Origin: Rosa chinensis
Taxonomy: Eukaryota; Streptophyta; Magnoliopsida; Rosales; Rosaceae
DNA length: 64,000 nucleotides
Reading direction: 5' to 3'
NCBI RefSeq assembly: GCF_002994745.2
Contig: NC_037091.1
Location: forward strand, 10,478,501-10,542,500
Shown: positions 43,587-54,869 of the stretch, piece after piece
Layout: every line of letters begins with the position of its first letter
How positions within the stretch are numbered: the first letter of the stretch is position 1
The notes under the pieces: generated by a model
What the model saw: the letters and a program-made list of their open reading frames with translations, nothing else
What the model was told of the DNA's origin: nothing
Databases searched by the model: none
Translations under genes and position numbers: made by a program

Positions 43587-44642
43587 ATGAGTGACGTTAA
43601 CAAATTGGACTTTGCTCTATTGGGAACAACTGGCTCTGGATATCACAGGTGGGTTCGTGATATCCGCCAGCATCTCAAGGCTGATGGAATCCTAGATATG
43701 ATTCTTGAGCCTAGCCAGGACGTGATAACTGTTGAGCAAGCTTAAGCTTTGGAAGCAAATAGAGCAGCCTTAGAGGCAAATAAGGCGAAAGCCATCATCC
43801 TAATGACTCGTCATATGGATGATTCGCTCCAGTACGAGTGTATGAATGAAGAAGACCCCAGAAGGCTGTGGGTCTCACTCGAAGAAAGATTTGACAACGT
43901 CCGTGACTCCTTGCTTCCTGACCTAGAAGTGAGATGGCATAGCCTCCGCTTCTGTGATTTCAAGTCAGTTCTTGACTATAACTCGGAAGCACTTCGCATT
44001 AAATCCTTAATGGAATTCCATGGTAAAGAGATCGCAGATGCGATGTTGATTGAGAAGACTTTCTGTACCTTCCCTGTCTCTGCATTAATGGTTGCTAAGA
44101 ACTATCGAATCGATGTTAATGCAAGACGGATCACAAGGTTTCATGAGCTCATTGGAACTATGAATGTCACTGAAAAGCATGACAATATCCTTGTGAAGAA
44201 CTATAATTCGAGATCCGTGGAAACAGAGCATATTCCGAAATCCAATTATAGTCGCACCTCTAAGAGAGGGCGCCAAGAGCGAAACCCTAATCTTAGGTAT
44301 ACTTCTGGAAATTCTGATCCATATAATAGCTCTACTTGGGAAGGTAACCGCCAAAATTGGCGAACATGGAACCGAAGAGGTAAACGTGGAAAGAGAGAGG
44401 GAGGCAACGCCTCTGGCCATGTTGGTGGCGCCACCAACACTAAGAGCCATCTGAATGACGCTTTCAAAGAGCCTCAATCAATGGAGTTCGAGCAAAGAGA
44501 TGTATGTTCTCGATGTGGAGTGTCTGATCATTGGGCACACATTTGTAGAGCTCGTGAAGAACTTGTCACCGCCTACAAAGCATATTGTGAAGCAAGAGAA
44601 GCTCACTATGTGGAACAAGAAGATCAAGAAGATGATCTAAAG
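43587..44642 (+). pseudogene. gag: copia GAG with one premature stop (UBN2-type, zinc knuckle)
   Basis: The frame starts at ATG 43587 (MSDVNKLDFALLGTTGSGYH) and continues to TGA at 44643, interrupted only by TAA at 43743-43745 after VITVEQA. The body shows KAIILMTRHMDDSLQYE and EDPRRLWVSLEERFDNVRD, typical of plant copia Gag (UBN2). It also has an R/G-rich stretch and a zinc knuckle CSRCGVSDHWAHIC (C-X2-C-X4-H-X4-C, about 44505-44546). Gag forms the virus-like particle and binds the element RNA. One stop makes this copy non-coding as it stands, but it is far better preserved than the pol that follows. Confidence 0.88.
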
Positions 44643-45189
44643 TGAAGGGTTGGAGACTACAAATCTGGCTAGGATCAATAGATCGCCAATTCTGTTTAAG
44701 TCTTTATTTTTCCAAGAGATGTAATAGGCAATTGCCATATACTTTGTAGTAAATGCCAATGGTTTAGTCTTTCTTCAAAGTAGGCTCACCCAAAGTAAGT
44801 GTGATGTCTAGGAAGGTTATGAGATTAGTGGTACTTAAGCGAGCCTTGCTCCACCGACATCTCTCTACTCACCTGGTCACATTTATTTTGGAATTACCGA
44901 AATAAGTTAGACGACTACCATTGTTTTGCATTAGTTAGCATTTGGATTAGATTCTCCTAATGGTTAAGAGAAAATGATGTACTCTGTTGGCTTATGAATA
45001 AAATTTCGAGTTCTTTTCATTATGACTCCATTTTGATTATGAGCATATGACTTTGTGACTACGATGGCTGGGCCATTAGTATTAATTCAAGGACATGGAA
45101 TAGCCCAAGTTCCACTTGCCAAATGACACCTTAATTACAGCTGTCACAGAAACTCTCTACGCTCTTAGGGCAAATCGTACCCTATGAAT

Positions 45190-48100
45190 AGCCAACGAAT
45201 TCCATGCGAAAATGCATGTAGAGAATGGAAATGAGTTCCTTTGCAATACGTCTAATGATTGCGAACAAAGATGCATCTTAGAGAAGTTTATGTCTCTCTC
45301 TAGTGGACTCTATGTTACTATTCGAGCTATTAATCCAATAAAAGTTATGAGAGAAGATCTATTGGATTTAGACACATATTGGCTTTGTCACGACAGGATA
45401 GGTCATCCTGGTCATGATATGATGATCCGTCTACTAAAGACTTCACATGGACGTCTTTTATCTCAAGCGAAATGAAGCATGAATCAAAAGTTGATTCCTG
45501 GACTAAGTGTGACCGACGCTGCTGCCTAGGGCACCTTCTCCGTCCACCACCAGCCTAGGGCTGGCGTAGTCCCTATCCATGATCCCATGGATGGCGTTCC
45601 ATGGCATCCATCATGGTGATGGCGCCCCAAGTGATGCTGCAATCACCAACTTGCTTTAAATAGCGTTTTAGACGCTCAGGCCCAACCAAAATCCTCATTG
45701 GTTGCTTCTAAAGCCTCTAGCTCATTTTTACAAAGCCCGTTCCTTAGGGAACTTAGGACTGAGACTGTCCTCTACAAAGGTTATGAAAATACTCATTATG
45801 TTCTTACATAGAATCCTTAGGGATTCTGTGGACTAGTTCAACTAACTTGCGGACGTTTAAATATCTCATGATGTTGGTTGACACGCAAACACGCTGGTCA
45901 CGTGTTGTGCCATTGTCCACTTGAAATGCTGCTTATACTACACTCCTAGCACATATCATATGACAACGGGCTCACTCCCCAGATCATCATATTCAGTCAA
46001 TTGGATTTGACTATGCTAGAGTGTTTACATTGAAGACTTTCGTTGGTTATTGCATTAGGACTAATGTTGGACATTATATTCCCATGAACACACCCAGTTG
46101 GTCTCGCGGAAACTTCTACGATGGTAGTCTGAACATTGGTAATGCGCACCAATCTTCTTACATCCGCTTGGGGTGATGCAATATTGCATGCAGCTATGCT
46201 AATTCGTCTACGACCTACCACCATTCAATGTACCTCTGCGTTACAGGTAGTGACTGGGTACACGTATTTTGTACTTACGCACATTTGATGAGCCACTTAT
46301 GTGCCCATTGCGCTGCCATAGCGCACTATGATAGGTCCTTACAAATGAATGGGCTACTCAGTTGGATTTGAGACTCCAACAATCGTCCACCACTTAATGC
46401 CCTTGCAATGCGATCTCATTACCGCTAGATTTGCGGGTTGTCACTTTGATGAGACAGTCTTCCTGTCGTTAGGGGGAGATAAGAACACGAATGTTCAGCA
46501 GGAATGATAGAAATTGTCGTGGCCTGTCCCCACTATGTCTCATCTCGATCCCTATTACAGTGACGAGATCACACAAATATGCTGCAAACATGCCTGCAAG
46601 GAAGGACGTCCCTACGAGAGGACGTAGCGCCACCCTACACGGAGGTAGGCATGGCGCCAACGCCAAAGAGAGTGGCACTCTGGTGTTACAGGCCATGACC
46701 CCAGCTAGGATGCGTGGGAGGCTCGTGGGTTCGAAGGATACTTTGGCACATTCCAATCCTTTGATCATCAAGACTCAAAATCCGTCTCATGAGTATCTTC
46801 AGGGTTATGGTTATCGTTGGGGGGCGCCTCAACGTCAGAACCTATTCATGAGAATATAGAGCTCTATGAAACTTACACTAGTGTACATGAGACGTAGGAT
46901 AGAAACTCCATCATAATTGATGATGTAGTCACGCACTTCGTTGCACATGAGTTTGTTGAGTCCGATGATATCGAACCACACTCCGTTGATGAATGAATGC
47001 CAACGTAAAGAGATTTGGCCTAAATGGAAAGATGTGATCCAGGTTAAGATGGATTCTATAACGAAGAGGAAGGTTTTCGAGCTAGAGATGCCAACACCTC
47101 CTAACATAAAACCTGTTGACTAATGGGTCTTCTTTAGAAAGCGTGATGAGAAAAAGAGATGGCAATCTCTCCTTATTGCGTAAGGCTTCTCACAAAAATG
47201 CCCTGGAATCGACTACGATGAGACATATTCTCTCGGTAATGGATGTCATTGCACTCCACTACCCTGTCAGTTTGGTAGTTTCCGAATAACTGAACATGCA
47301 GCTTACAAATGTGGTCACTATGTATCTTAGAGGATCTAGATACGGAATATACATGAAGGTTCATGGTGAACTTCATTTACCCAAGTCAAGTGGCTCTAGA
47401 CCCCGGAGCGCGTTTACAATAAGGTTGAAACGCTCACTAAGATGACTACTTGATTAGGAAGGGATATGCCTGCGCGTTTCCATAACAAGTTTCGGATCCT
47501 ATTGCGGTTCATGTTGGACATGATCTTTATTGGAAGCCCTTAAAGAGTTAAGGGAAACCGCTGAACACTTGAAATCCGAGTTTGAGATGAAGGATTTTGG
47601 GAGAACACGATTATGTCTCGGTTTGGAACTTGAGCATCGTATTGATAGATGCTTAGGCATTTTGACAAGGTCAAACCTTCAAGCACCCCCATGATCGTCC
47701 GTAGTCTTGATCCTGAAAAGGATCCTCTTCGTCTGAAGGATGATGACGAAGATGTGCTAGAGGCAGAAGTTCCTTACTTGAGTACAATATGCGCATTATT
47801 GTACTTAGCTCAATGCACAAGACCGGACATCTCATTTGCCATAAACTTGTTATCTAAGGTATAGCTTTGAGCCAACGCGACGCCATTGGATTGGTGTAAA
47901 AGATATCTTTCGGTACTTGAGATGTACGATTGATATGACCCATCACACACCAGGAACGCCGCCAACACTGGCCTGCGTCCACTATCCCCATCCCAAAACA
48001 ACATGTGTTTTGGAAGGTTTTGCTGATATTGGGTATCTTTATGACCCACACAATGGTCATTCCCAAACTGGTTAAGTGTTCACCATGGGTAAAGACCGTG

Positions 48101-48480
48101 ATATCTTGGAGGTCTATAGAAATAGACCTTAGTCGCTATATCTTCGAACAATGTAGAGATCATTGCTCTTCACGAAGTGGTTCGTGAATGTTTATGGATT
48201 GGATCCATAATCACGCATGTTCGAACAATTGTGGTTTGAAGTCTACCACAAGATGAGCCTACGAGCATTTTGGATAATGCTGCTCGTTTTGAACAAATGA
48301 AGCTAGGCTACATCAAAAGCGACAACACCAAGTATAATCAGCAACAACAGACTCTCCTCAAGATCAAAGTGAATTAGGTTCAATCTGAGGAAAATATGGC
48401 AGACTTGTTTACTAAGTCATTGCCCAAATCCATGTTCGAGAAACATGTGGCAAGAATTGGCTTGCAGAAATTATTTGAAT
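45190..48480 (+). pseudogene. pol: copia pol remnants (GAG-pre-integrase, integrase, reverse transcriptase, RNase H)
   Basis: Recognisable pieces occur in order but in shifting frames. These are a GAG-pre-integrase motif LCHDRIGHPGHDMMIRLLKT near 45380-45450, integrase remnants to about 46450, a reverse-transcriptase start WKDVIQVKMDSI near 47020, RPDISFAINLLSKV near 47820, and an RNase H-like end to about 48480 (ADLFTKSLP near 48400). Stops and frameshifts are numerous throughout and several segments are rearranged or missing. The remnants show what the ancestor encoded; they encode no enzyme now. Confidence 0.8.
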
Positions 48481-48680
48481 TCCCATGATCGTAGTCATCA
48501 GGGGGAGATGCAGACATCAGGGGGAGATATCTACATATTCACCTCGAAACGTGAAGGGTGTGTTGTGCTCTTTTTCCCCTTCGATCGAGGTTATTTTTGT
48601 CCCACTGGGTTTTTGTTACTCGGCAAGGTTTTTAACGAGGCAATGAGAGAAGCACCGTGTTTAGGCAATACAAGGGGGAG

Positions 48681-48899
48681 TGTTCAAGTAAAACCCTAGT
48701 TTGTGTTTGGCCCAAACTCTAGGTTACTTGCTCTAGTGGTAATAGGGTTAAATTAGAAGGATTTAGATTCCTATTCATTGTACGATTACTTTCCTTGTAT
48801 GATTGAGATTCTATGCATTATAATCCTCTATATAAAGAGGTCCCTATTATCAATGAGAACACACAGCAAATTCTTTTCAATTCTCGTTTCCCTAAAATA
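48681..48899 (+). repeat. 3' LTR of the copia element (219 bp)
   Basis: This is the full-length LTR. It retains the 64-bp segment, with CTATATAAAGAGG, that is missing from the 5' LTR. It begins TGTTCAAG, directly after the polypurine tract. Confidence 0.92.
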
Positions 48900-49129
48900 A
48901 TATTATATATATATATTTCTTTTCTTTTCTTTTTTCTTTTTTTTCTTCTCTCCTTTTTTTAATATATTTTTTTTGCTTCTCTATCTCAATTGTCCCTCTC
49001 TCCTCCTAAAAACAAAACCCCTAAAAGCCGATCAAAATCCAATCCCTCATTTCCTCCCTCTTAACAACCAAATCCCGATCCCTACCACCAATGAAATTGA
49101 TGACCAGGCCCTCTTCCCCTGACCCTATT

Positions 49130-49680
49130 GTTGATGATGAGTGCTATGAGGGAGTGATAGGGCAATAAGCCCAATGCTTGGGATAGAGCTGACTTGAGAA
49201 ATGACAGCTCCTCTTCGATCTTGCAGGTGTCGACGATGAAGATGAAGGCTGGCAGCATAGACAGTTTCTCGAGTGACTAGTTGTACTCAATGGTGGTGTA
49301 TTGGGGGAAGAGCTCGGCGAGGAAGTTCTCGTTGGAGATGGAGGTGTAGTGGGAGGGAAGTGGTTGCAGGTGAAGCAGAAGGGGTAGATCTAGATCTTGG
49401 CAATGTAATCAACAGTGAAGAAGGGGTTGAGGATGGAGCTGTAGGTCCAACACCAGAGAGGGGAGTAGGGGAGAACTGGCATGTTTGGGAAAGGCTTGAT
49501 CGGAGTGTAGACGATGGAGATAGGGACTACGCTGTTGATGGACTCCTGCTTTGTGCTGGGGATTACATTCCACAACATCTGAATGCCATCGTGGGATTCT
49601 AGGTCAAGAATTCACTCATGTTTGTTGAGAGAGTGAGAGAAAGGGCTCAGGGGAGGAGGAGAGAGAGTGGTCTTTTTGTA
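49130..49680 (-). pseudogene. SEC23: Captured 5' fragment of SEC23 (COPII coat GTPase activator) inside the Pack-MULE
   Basis: SEC23 is the COPII coat subunit that activates SAR1 GTPase at ER exit sites. On the minus strand, ATG at 49619 opens MSEF, then a 1-bp loss breaks the frame. In the next frame follow LDLESHDG, NVIPSTKQES, VVPIS(I)VYTPIKPFP and MPVLPYSPL, then SILNPF(F)TVDY(I)AKI. After another shift come FPQYTTIEY, VDTCKIEEELSFLKSALSQA and LGLLPYHSL. This is the start of plant SEC23 through the zinc-finger and early trunk region, with about 60 bp of likely 5' UTR upstream. At least two zinc-binding Cys are replaced by Tyr, and stops occur. Similarity ends near 49135. It is an untranslatable relic captured from a host locus. 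Confidence 0.9.
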
Positions 49681-49702
49681 TTCTCCAATTCCGGTTTGGA
49701 GG

Positions 49703-49703
<1 letters not shown>

Positions 49704-49780
<77 letters not shown>
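49704..49780. repeat. (GA)n microsatellite next to the captured SEC23 5' UTR
   Basis: About 38 GA repeats lie between the captured SEC23 leader and the right MULE arm. On the SEC23 strand it is a CT tract, which may come from the donor gene's leader and then have expanded. Confidence 0.9.
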
Positions 49781-49783
<3 letters not shown>

Positions 49784-49947
49784 AAAAAATAATAAAAGAG
49801 GAAGTGAGGAGTATAATAGTCATTTTAGACCTATTGTGTGAGAATTAGAGAAAATAAAGATTAAACTGTTTAATTTAAAAAGTGAGGAACTGAATTGTTT
49901 TACAGAGCAAAGTAAAGCGACTAACAAGCATTTAGTCCTAATAATAA

Positions 49948-50879
49948 TGAGCAGAAAATACAAGCTGTATCACTCGAGTTTATATCCCTAACCGAAACCC
50001 TTGAACCCTTGTACACCTCTCTCAATACAACGTAAAGAAAGCTCTTTGACAACACAAGATAGAGAATGAAATTCTCTATAAACAAGAGAGTGTATATAAT
50101 AAATCTCTCGGATTTTACACTACTCATTGCCAAAGTCTAATGGCAATTTATAGCCAATTCTTTTGCAACCAATATATAGAGAACATGCCAATAAGGAGTA
50201 AAGCAAAGTCTTGCTTTTACTTCTTACCCGTTTAGTGTTTCTACACCATTCAATAATATCGAATTACTATCAATAGTACTCAACTATTGATTGTTCTACA
50301 TTCATGCTCGTTGCTCATTCTCTATGCGCTCCAAGAACAACTGTGTATAATTGTAGTTTGTTGTCTTGAAACTAAGGATGGTTGCGCCAACCTAGCTATT
50401 ATTACGATACCTAGTTCCATAATACAATAAATGAGTTATATCACATTCATTTACCTTGTGTGTATTGCAACCTATTTCTTTTCATTTAAATAATACTGTA
50501 CCTCCTAACAAACATATATAGCATTAATTTAAGTCATACTTCAATTGTTTTTAATCATTGAAAAGGGATTGAATCATTGCTGGTCACAAGTTTTTAGAGG
50601 CCCAGTGTGAAATTTTAAATGAGGCCTTGTTAATAATGATATTCTCTGAAAGTATAGATCTATCACAAAGAAAAAAAGATTAAATTTAGTTTACTCCCTT
50701 GAGGTTCAGGAGTAATTTCATGTTAGTCCATGTAGTTTCAATTTAATCATAAAACTCCTGAGCTTTCTAATTTTAGTTAGCCATGTTTAATTTCTCAGAC
50801 ACCGTCCAAATTGAACGTTAACTCTGATGATGGGACTCATTTAAGGGGCTAAAATTGTCATTTCGATAAAAAAACTCGC
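49948..50879. other. Unassigned sequence between the Pack-MULE and the gypsy element
   Basis: 49948-50200 has the look of an old LTR or LTR-adjacent segment into which the Pack-MULE inserted (weak). 50690-50870 has the TTTAGTTTACTCCCTTGAGG style of a transposon end. No gene is seen. Confidence 0.35.
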
Positions 50880-51239
50880 AACAAAAAAAATATATTCTTC
50901 TTCCTTTAATCCCACTCTGACGTCCCTCTCTCTCTTCTCTTCTCTTTACCGCCGCTCCTCCTCTCCCTGATCTACAGCCTCTACCTCCACCGTCTGCATC
51001 CTTGAGATCTTCCAGATCGAGTGGCTCTGGTGCTGTTTGAGGAGCTCTTCCTCATCCACCTTGTCTTGTTTTTGCAGTGGTATAATCGTTGGAGATAGCA
51101 GATTCTGCCATCGCTATCCATAAATATCAGCAACAAAAATGATGATGTTTCGATTAATGACATGTCAGTGGCGTTTTCGGGGTCAAATTCACTGTCGAAG
51201 ATGAGCAAGAACTAGACGGCGGGGCTAAGGAGTTGAAGA

Positions 51240-53120
51240 GCAACTATAAGAGGGTTTTCAATGAGAATTGAGGGTTCAGTGAGTATTTCAGGGAGGTTTT
51301 AGAGAATGAAGATGGAAGAAGAGTGATTGATCCACCGGCTGTGGTGTTGGAAACGAGTGAGGGAAGTGATGAATTCAAGTATGATGATTGGAGCACCAAA
51401 GAAGAAGAAACCGGATTTGAAAACGGACGGTACAATGTAATTAATTCTTACCCTTTCCAGCCTGGGACTACGAGCCTTTCATTACCAATCTGCCAACTTC
51501 CAAGAGCAATAAGTGGAGGAACAAGGGTTTCCTTGCTGGAGGGCAATGGCAGATTAAGAATAGAAAATGGCATCTAACGGGTACGTTTCAGGCCATCGGG
51601 GATCAGGCGTACATGTTGTCACAGGTAAAGAGAAAACGGATAGCCCGGGTATATGCAGTATGGAGTGACCCTGATGAGAGAAGTTCCTATAGGTTCGTCC
51701 GGCACTTTATTCTAGATAGGTAAGGGCTAGGAAGACTTCCTGGTGAATGGAGTGCTTTTGTGGTTGTTTTTTTTTTACTTATATTTTTTTATATTTGAAC
51801 TTGGAATTTGTTTGCAGTGAAAGTACTTAAGAGGAAGCCGCGGAAGGGTAAGGAAGAAGACAGGATGAATGACAACAAACTGATGGACATGCTCCTAAAT
51901 CAAGAAGAAGATGCTCTTCACATCGACATGGACTTGGGGACTAAGAAGATGGGACGCTCTATTGAAGAGATTCTTCTCGAGATAATGGATGAAGGGTACG
52001 GCACGGGAACCCTAATCCTGATGCTCGCATTGTCCAGAGAATCGATACACCAGTCAGGGATGTTATTACCATTGCTGAGATGGGGAGAAGAAAGCCCCCA
52101 ATGCCTGGTTTGATCTCTCTTCCTGATCCACAGGTCCCTTGGTAGCAAAGATGCTATGCTGCCAGGTGAAAAGAAAAGGCATCATAGGCACCGACATCGA
52201 AGTGGAGATAAGCAGGAGATGACCTATACTGGACGGGATGTTAAAGGAACATGGTCTAAGAGGTAGAAGAAGAGTCATCCATCAGGGTTGGAGCCGTCCT
52301 TGTCGTTGGGTCCGCTATCCCCGGCCATTCCTTTGGTCCCCAAGAAGCCCATTATGCAGCTGCTGGATGAGTACGGGGTTTCTGACGAAAGGTTTGTGCG
52401 CTCCACAAGAGAACTGTCGTATTGCTCGGGAGTCCATGATGCAGGTATCCCTTTGTTTCCTTCAATATCGTGCTACTTGTACATGTATTAATATTATATA
52501 CTTTTCTAACTAAGATTTTGCAGGCCTTGTTCAACATATACGCAATCGATGCTAGTGACGAGGATACGCAACTGAAGGAGGTGTTGAGTGGCCTCTACGA
52601 GCAGGTGAAATACCTTCATGGGGAGACAGCAAATCTGGAGAAGGAGCGGGACTCTTTGAACAAGAAGTTAGAGTCCTTAACTTTGAAAATGAGCGAGCTG
52701 GAGGTTGCGATGAAGAGGATCTCAGAACTCGAAGGCGAACTTGCCGGGGCGAAAGCTGTTGAGAGTATCCGGGAATCTGCCAAGTTAGCCTAGGAATCTA
52801 CCAAGGCGTGGAAGGAAAAAGCCGAGCACTTGGAGTGGCATCATCCAGCAAAGAGACAAGAGGTCGTTGCCGGGTACAAGGGTTCATAGGAAATGGTCGA
52901 CGCGCTCATTGCTGCCCAGGACAAAGCTGTGATCATGAAGTACAAAGAGTGGGTAGTAGCCGGGTACATGGATGAAGCTAAATTAAAATGGGGATTGCTT
53001 GAGAAGAGAAAGAAGGAATAGGAGGCCAGTGAAAAAGGACGGGAAGGTCAGATCAGTAAACCCACGGGTGATGCCTCTGGTAGCCATCTCGAGGGCCAGG
53101 ATTAGGAAGTTAGTTAAATT
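51240..53120 (+). pseudogene. Antisense ORF of the gypsy element (putative gypsy-type transposon domain plus coiled coil)
   Basis: Plus-strand pieces read in order: VIDPPAVVLETSEGSDEF (51330 on), then after a frame change KWRNKGFLAGG, GTFQAIGDQAYMLSQVKRKR and VRHFILDR before a GTAAGG donor-like site (to about 51722). Next comes an acidic/basic linker (51816-52250), KKPIMQLLDEYGVSDERF (52344 on) and a coiled coil LEKERDSLNKKLESLTLKMS (about 52640-52800). The layout recalls the plant family labelled putative gypsy-type transposon (Transposase_28-like). It runs opposite to pol and has stop codons and frameshifts (for example, TAG near 52790). Confidence 0.65.
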
Positions 53121-53469
53121 TATGGGGTTTCCTTTTTTTTGTTACCCATATTTTGAACAATGGCCTCGAGCAGTTATTGGGGTAGTCCCTTCTTAAACTC
53201 CTTTGCCTGGTAGTCCGGGTTTTGTGTTGATAATCGTTAAAATTTATATCTTGCTATTGAATGTGATTGTTGAAAAGGAAAAATTGCTTGTATTTTTTGT
53301 GCCTTGTTGAAGCGTGTATGTTTAAATTACTTATTACTGGAATCAAGTAATTAACAATATAGCTAATTGTCCGGGAAGCTCAGTGACTAAGATAAAAATG
53401 CAAGTAATAGTCTGAATAATCCATTTTTTTGTTCAAAGTACCACGTGATGGCTTATACAAAAGTGTCAG

Positions 53470-54750
53470 ATGGGTAGCTTGCCATAGCTGGATGAACAAA
53501 AGCTAGGGGAAGATGCTCCAGGAATCTGTTTGTAATAATAACAGAGATGCTGTGTGTTCCATGGATGTCGGGAAGTTATGCCATCAGTGTCTCGGATGTA
53601 GAAGGTAACCGGACCTACCTCCTCAACGATTTCATAAGGACCTACTCAAGAAGGGTCTAGCCCCCTAGGCTTCGGGTACACCTGCTTCATGACCGAGTCC
53701 CCTAACTTTAGTGTCTGGGACTGTACTTTGGTATTGTAGTAGCAGGCAATTCTCCTCTTGTTTGCAAGGTTATGCATGTGTGCTACATCTTGTTGTTCCT
53801 CCAATAGGTCGACATTGAGCTGAAGGCCCTCTACGTTGGTGCTCTTAGTCAAAGTACTCAATCCGTCTTGTGATTCGAGTCTCAATGGGGAGGACTGTCT
53901 CTGTTCCAAAAGCCATACAAAAGAGAGTTTCTCTAGTAGACTCTGTGGCTGTAGTTCTATAGCCCACAACACTTCCGGGAGCTTGGAAGGCCAAAGGCCC
54001 TTAGCATCGTCAAGCTTTTTTTTTAAAAAAAAATTCTTGATTATCTTGTTAACTGCTTCCACCTGCCCGTTGGTTTGTGGATGGGTCGGTGAGCCGTACA
54101 GGATCTTAGTGCCCATGTTCTTGGTGTAAGCCCTTAACTCTTTATTGTCTAATTGGGCTTCGTTGTCTGTGATTATAGTGTCCAGGACTCTGTATCGACA
54201 GTAAATATTCCTCCACAGAATATTCTCCACCTTCTCGATAGTGATGGCCATGAGAGGTTCCGCCTCTATCCATTTTGTCTGATAGTCCACTGCTACGATG
54301 GCGTACTTGAACTGTCCTACCACCATAGGACAACTTGCCAATTAGGTCCAAGCCCTACTGACAGGGGCCAAGGTGCTAGAAGAATGGAGAGAGCGATAGG
54401 CGGTGCCTTTGGGATGTTGGTGTACATTTGGCATTTATGGCAGGACCCGGATATTGTTTGGGCTAGAGTTGACACAGTTGGCCAGAAATACCTGGCTCAA
54501 AGTGCCTTGTGCATAAGAGAACACGCCCCTGCATGGTTACTACAAACACCACCATGGATATCTTTTAGGATACTGTGCCCCTCTTCAGGTGTGACACACT
54601 TGAGATTGGGGAAGCTATGACCCCTTCTGTAAAACTTGCCTTTCATAATCATGTACCGAGCCGACCTAAGCTGTAGTCTTCTTGCTTTAACCTTGTCCTC
54701 TGGTGCCAAGCCGTCGACCATGTACTTGAGTATTGGATCCATCTAGGAGG
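53470..54750 (-). pseudogene. pol: gypsy integrase with zinc-binding and core domains
   Basis: Minus-strand 54742-54497 carries the H2C2-type region (MKGKFYRRGHSFP, HGGVCSNHAG). 54341-53646 carries the catalytic core with all three acidic positions visible: VAVDYQTKW (D), IITDNE (D) and THPQTNGQVEAVN (E). The C-terminal part GPYEIVEEVGPVTF is at about 53640-53590. Frame breaks separate these pieces, so no complete protein is encoded. Confidence 0.85.
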
Positions 54751-54869
54751 CATATTGTCAATTGTCAAGTGCTAAGCTTTTCCTGTAATTCCACCTTTGT
54801 GGCCCAATATGCAGCACTTGGAAAGGTTGTCGTAAGCTTGGAGAGGGCGTCTGCCTTATTATTCTTTTC

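Larger units (their letters stand above)
42450..48899 (+). mobile_element. Ty1/copia retrotransposon (6.45 kb), nested in the Pack-MULE
   Basis: The LTRs begin TGTTCAAGTAAAACCC at 42450 and 48681 and are about 97% identical where both are present. A perfect 5-bp duplication ATATT flanks the element (42445-42449 and 48900-48904). A TTATCAGCACG motif, typical of the start of many plant copia internal regions, follows the 5' LTR. A polypurine tract AGGGGGAG abuts the 3' LTR at 48680. The gag gene is nearly intact, whereas pol is riddled with stops and frameshifts. The element cannot be autonomous now. Confidence 0.92.
41561..49938. mobile_element. Pack-MULE carrying a SEC23 fragment, interrupted by a hAT-like and a copia element
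   Basis: Outer ends are inverted repeats beginning GGACTAAATRCTT. The left arm (41561-41640 continuing at 42373 to about 42420) matches the reverse complement of about 49795-49938 for about 190 bp once the 724-bp hAT-like insertion is removed. It includes AAATTAAACAGTTTA, CTAATTCTCACACAATAGG and CTAAAATGA. The 9-bp direct repeat TAATAATAA flanks it (41552-41560 and 49939-49947); it is simple sequence, so its weight is moderate. With both nested insertions removed the element is only about 1.2 kb, and its interior is a piece of a host SEC23 gene (49130-49680). There is no transposase, so it moved in trans. Confidence 0.85.

Noticed and set aside
49130..49619. Working truncated SEC23 or a novel SEC23-derived protein
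   Set aside because: The frame breaks within seven codons of the ATG, and in-frame stops and zinc-ligand losses follow.
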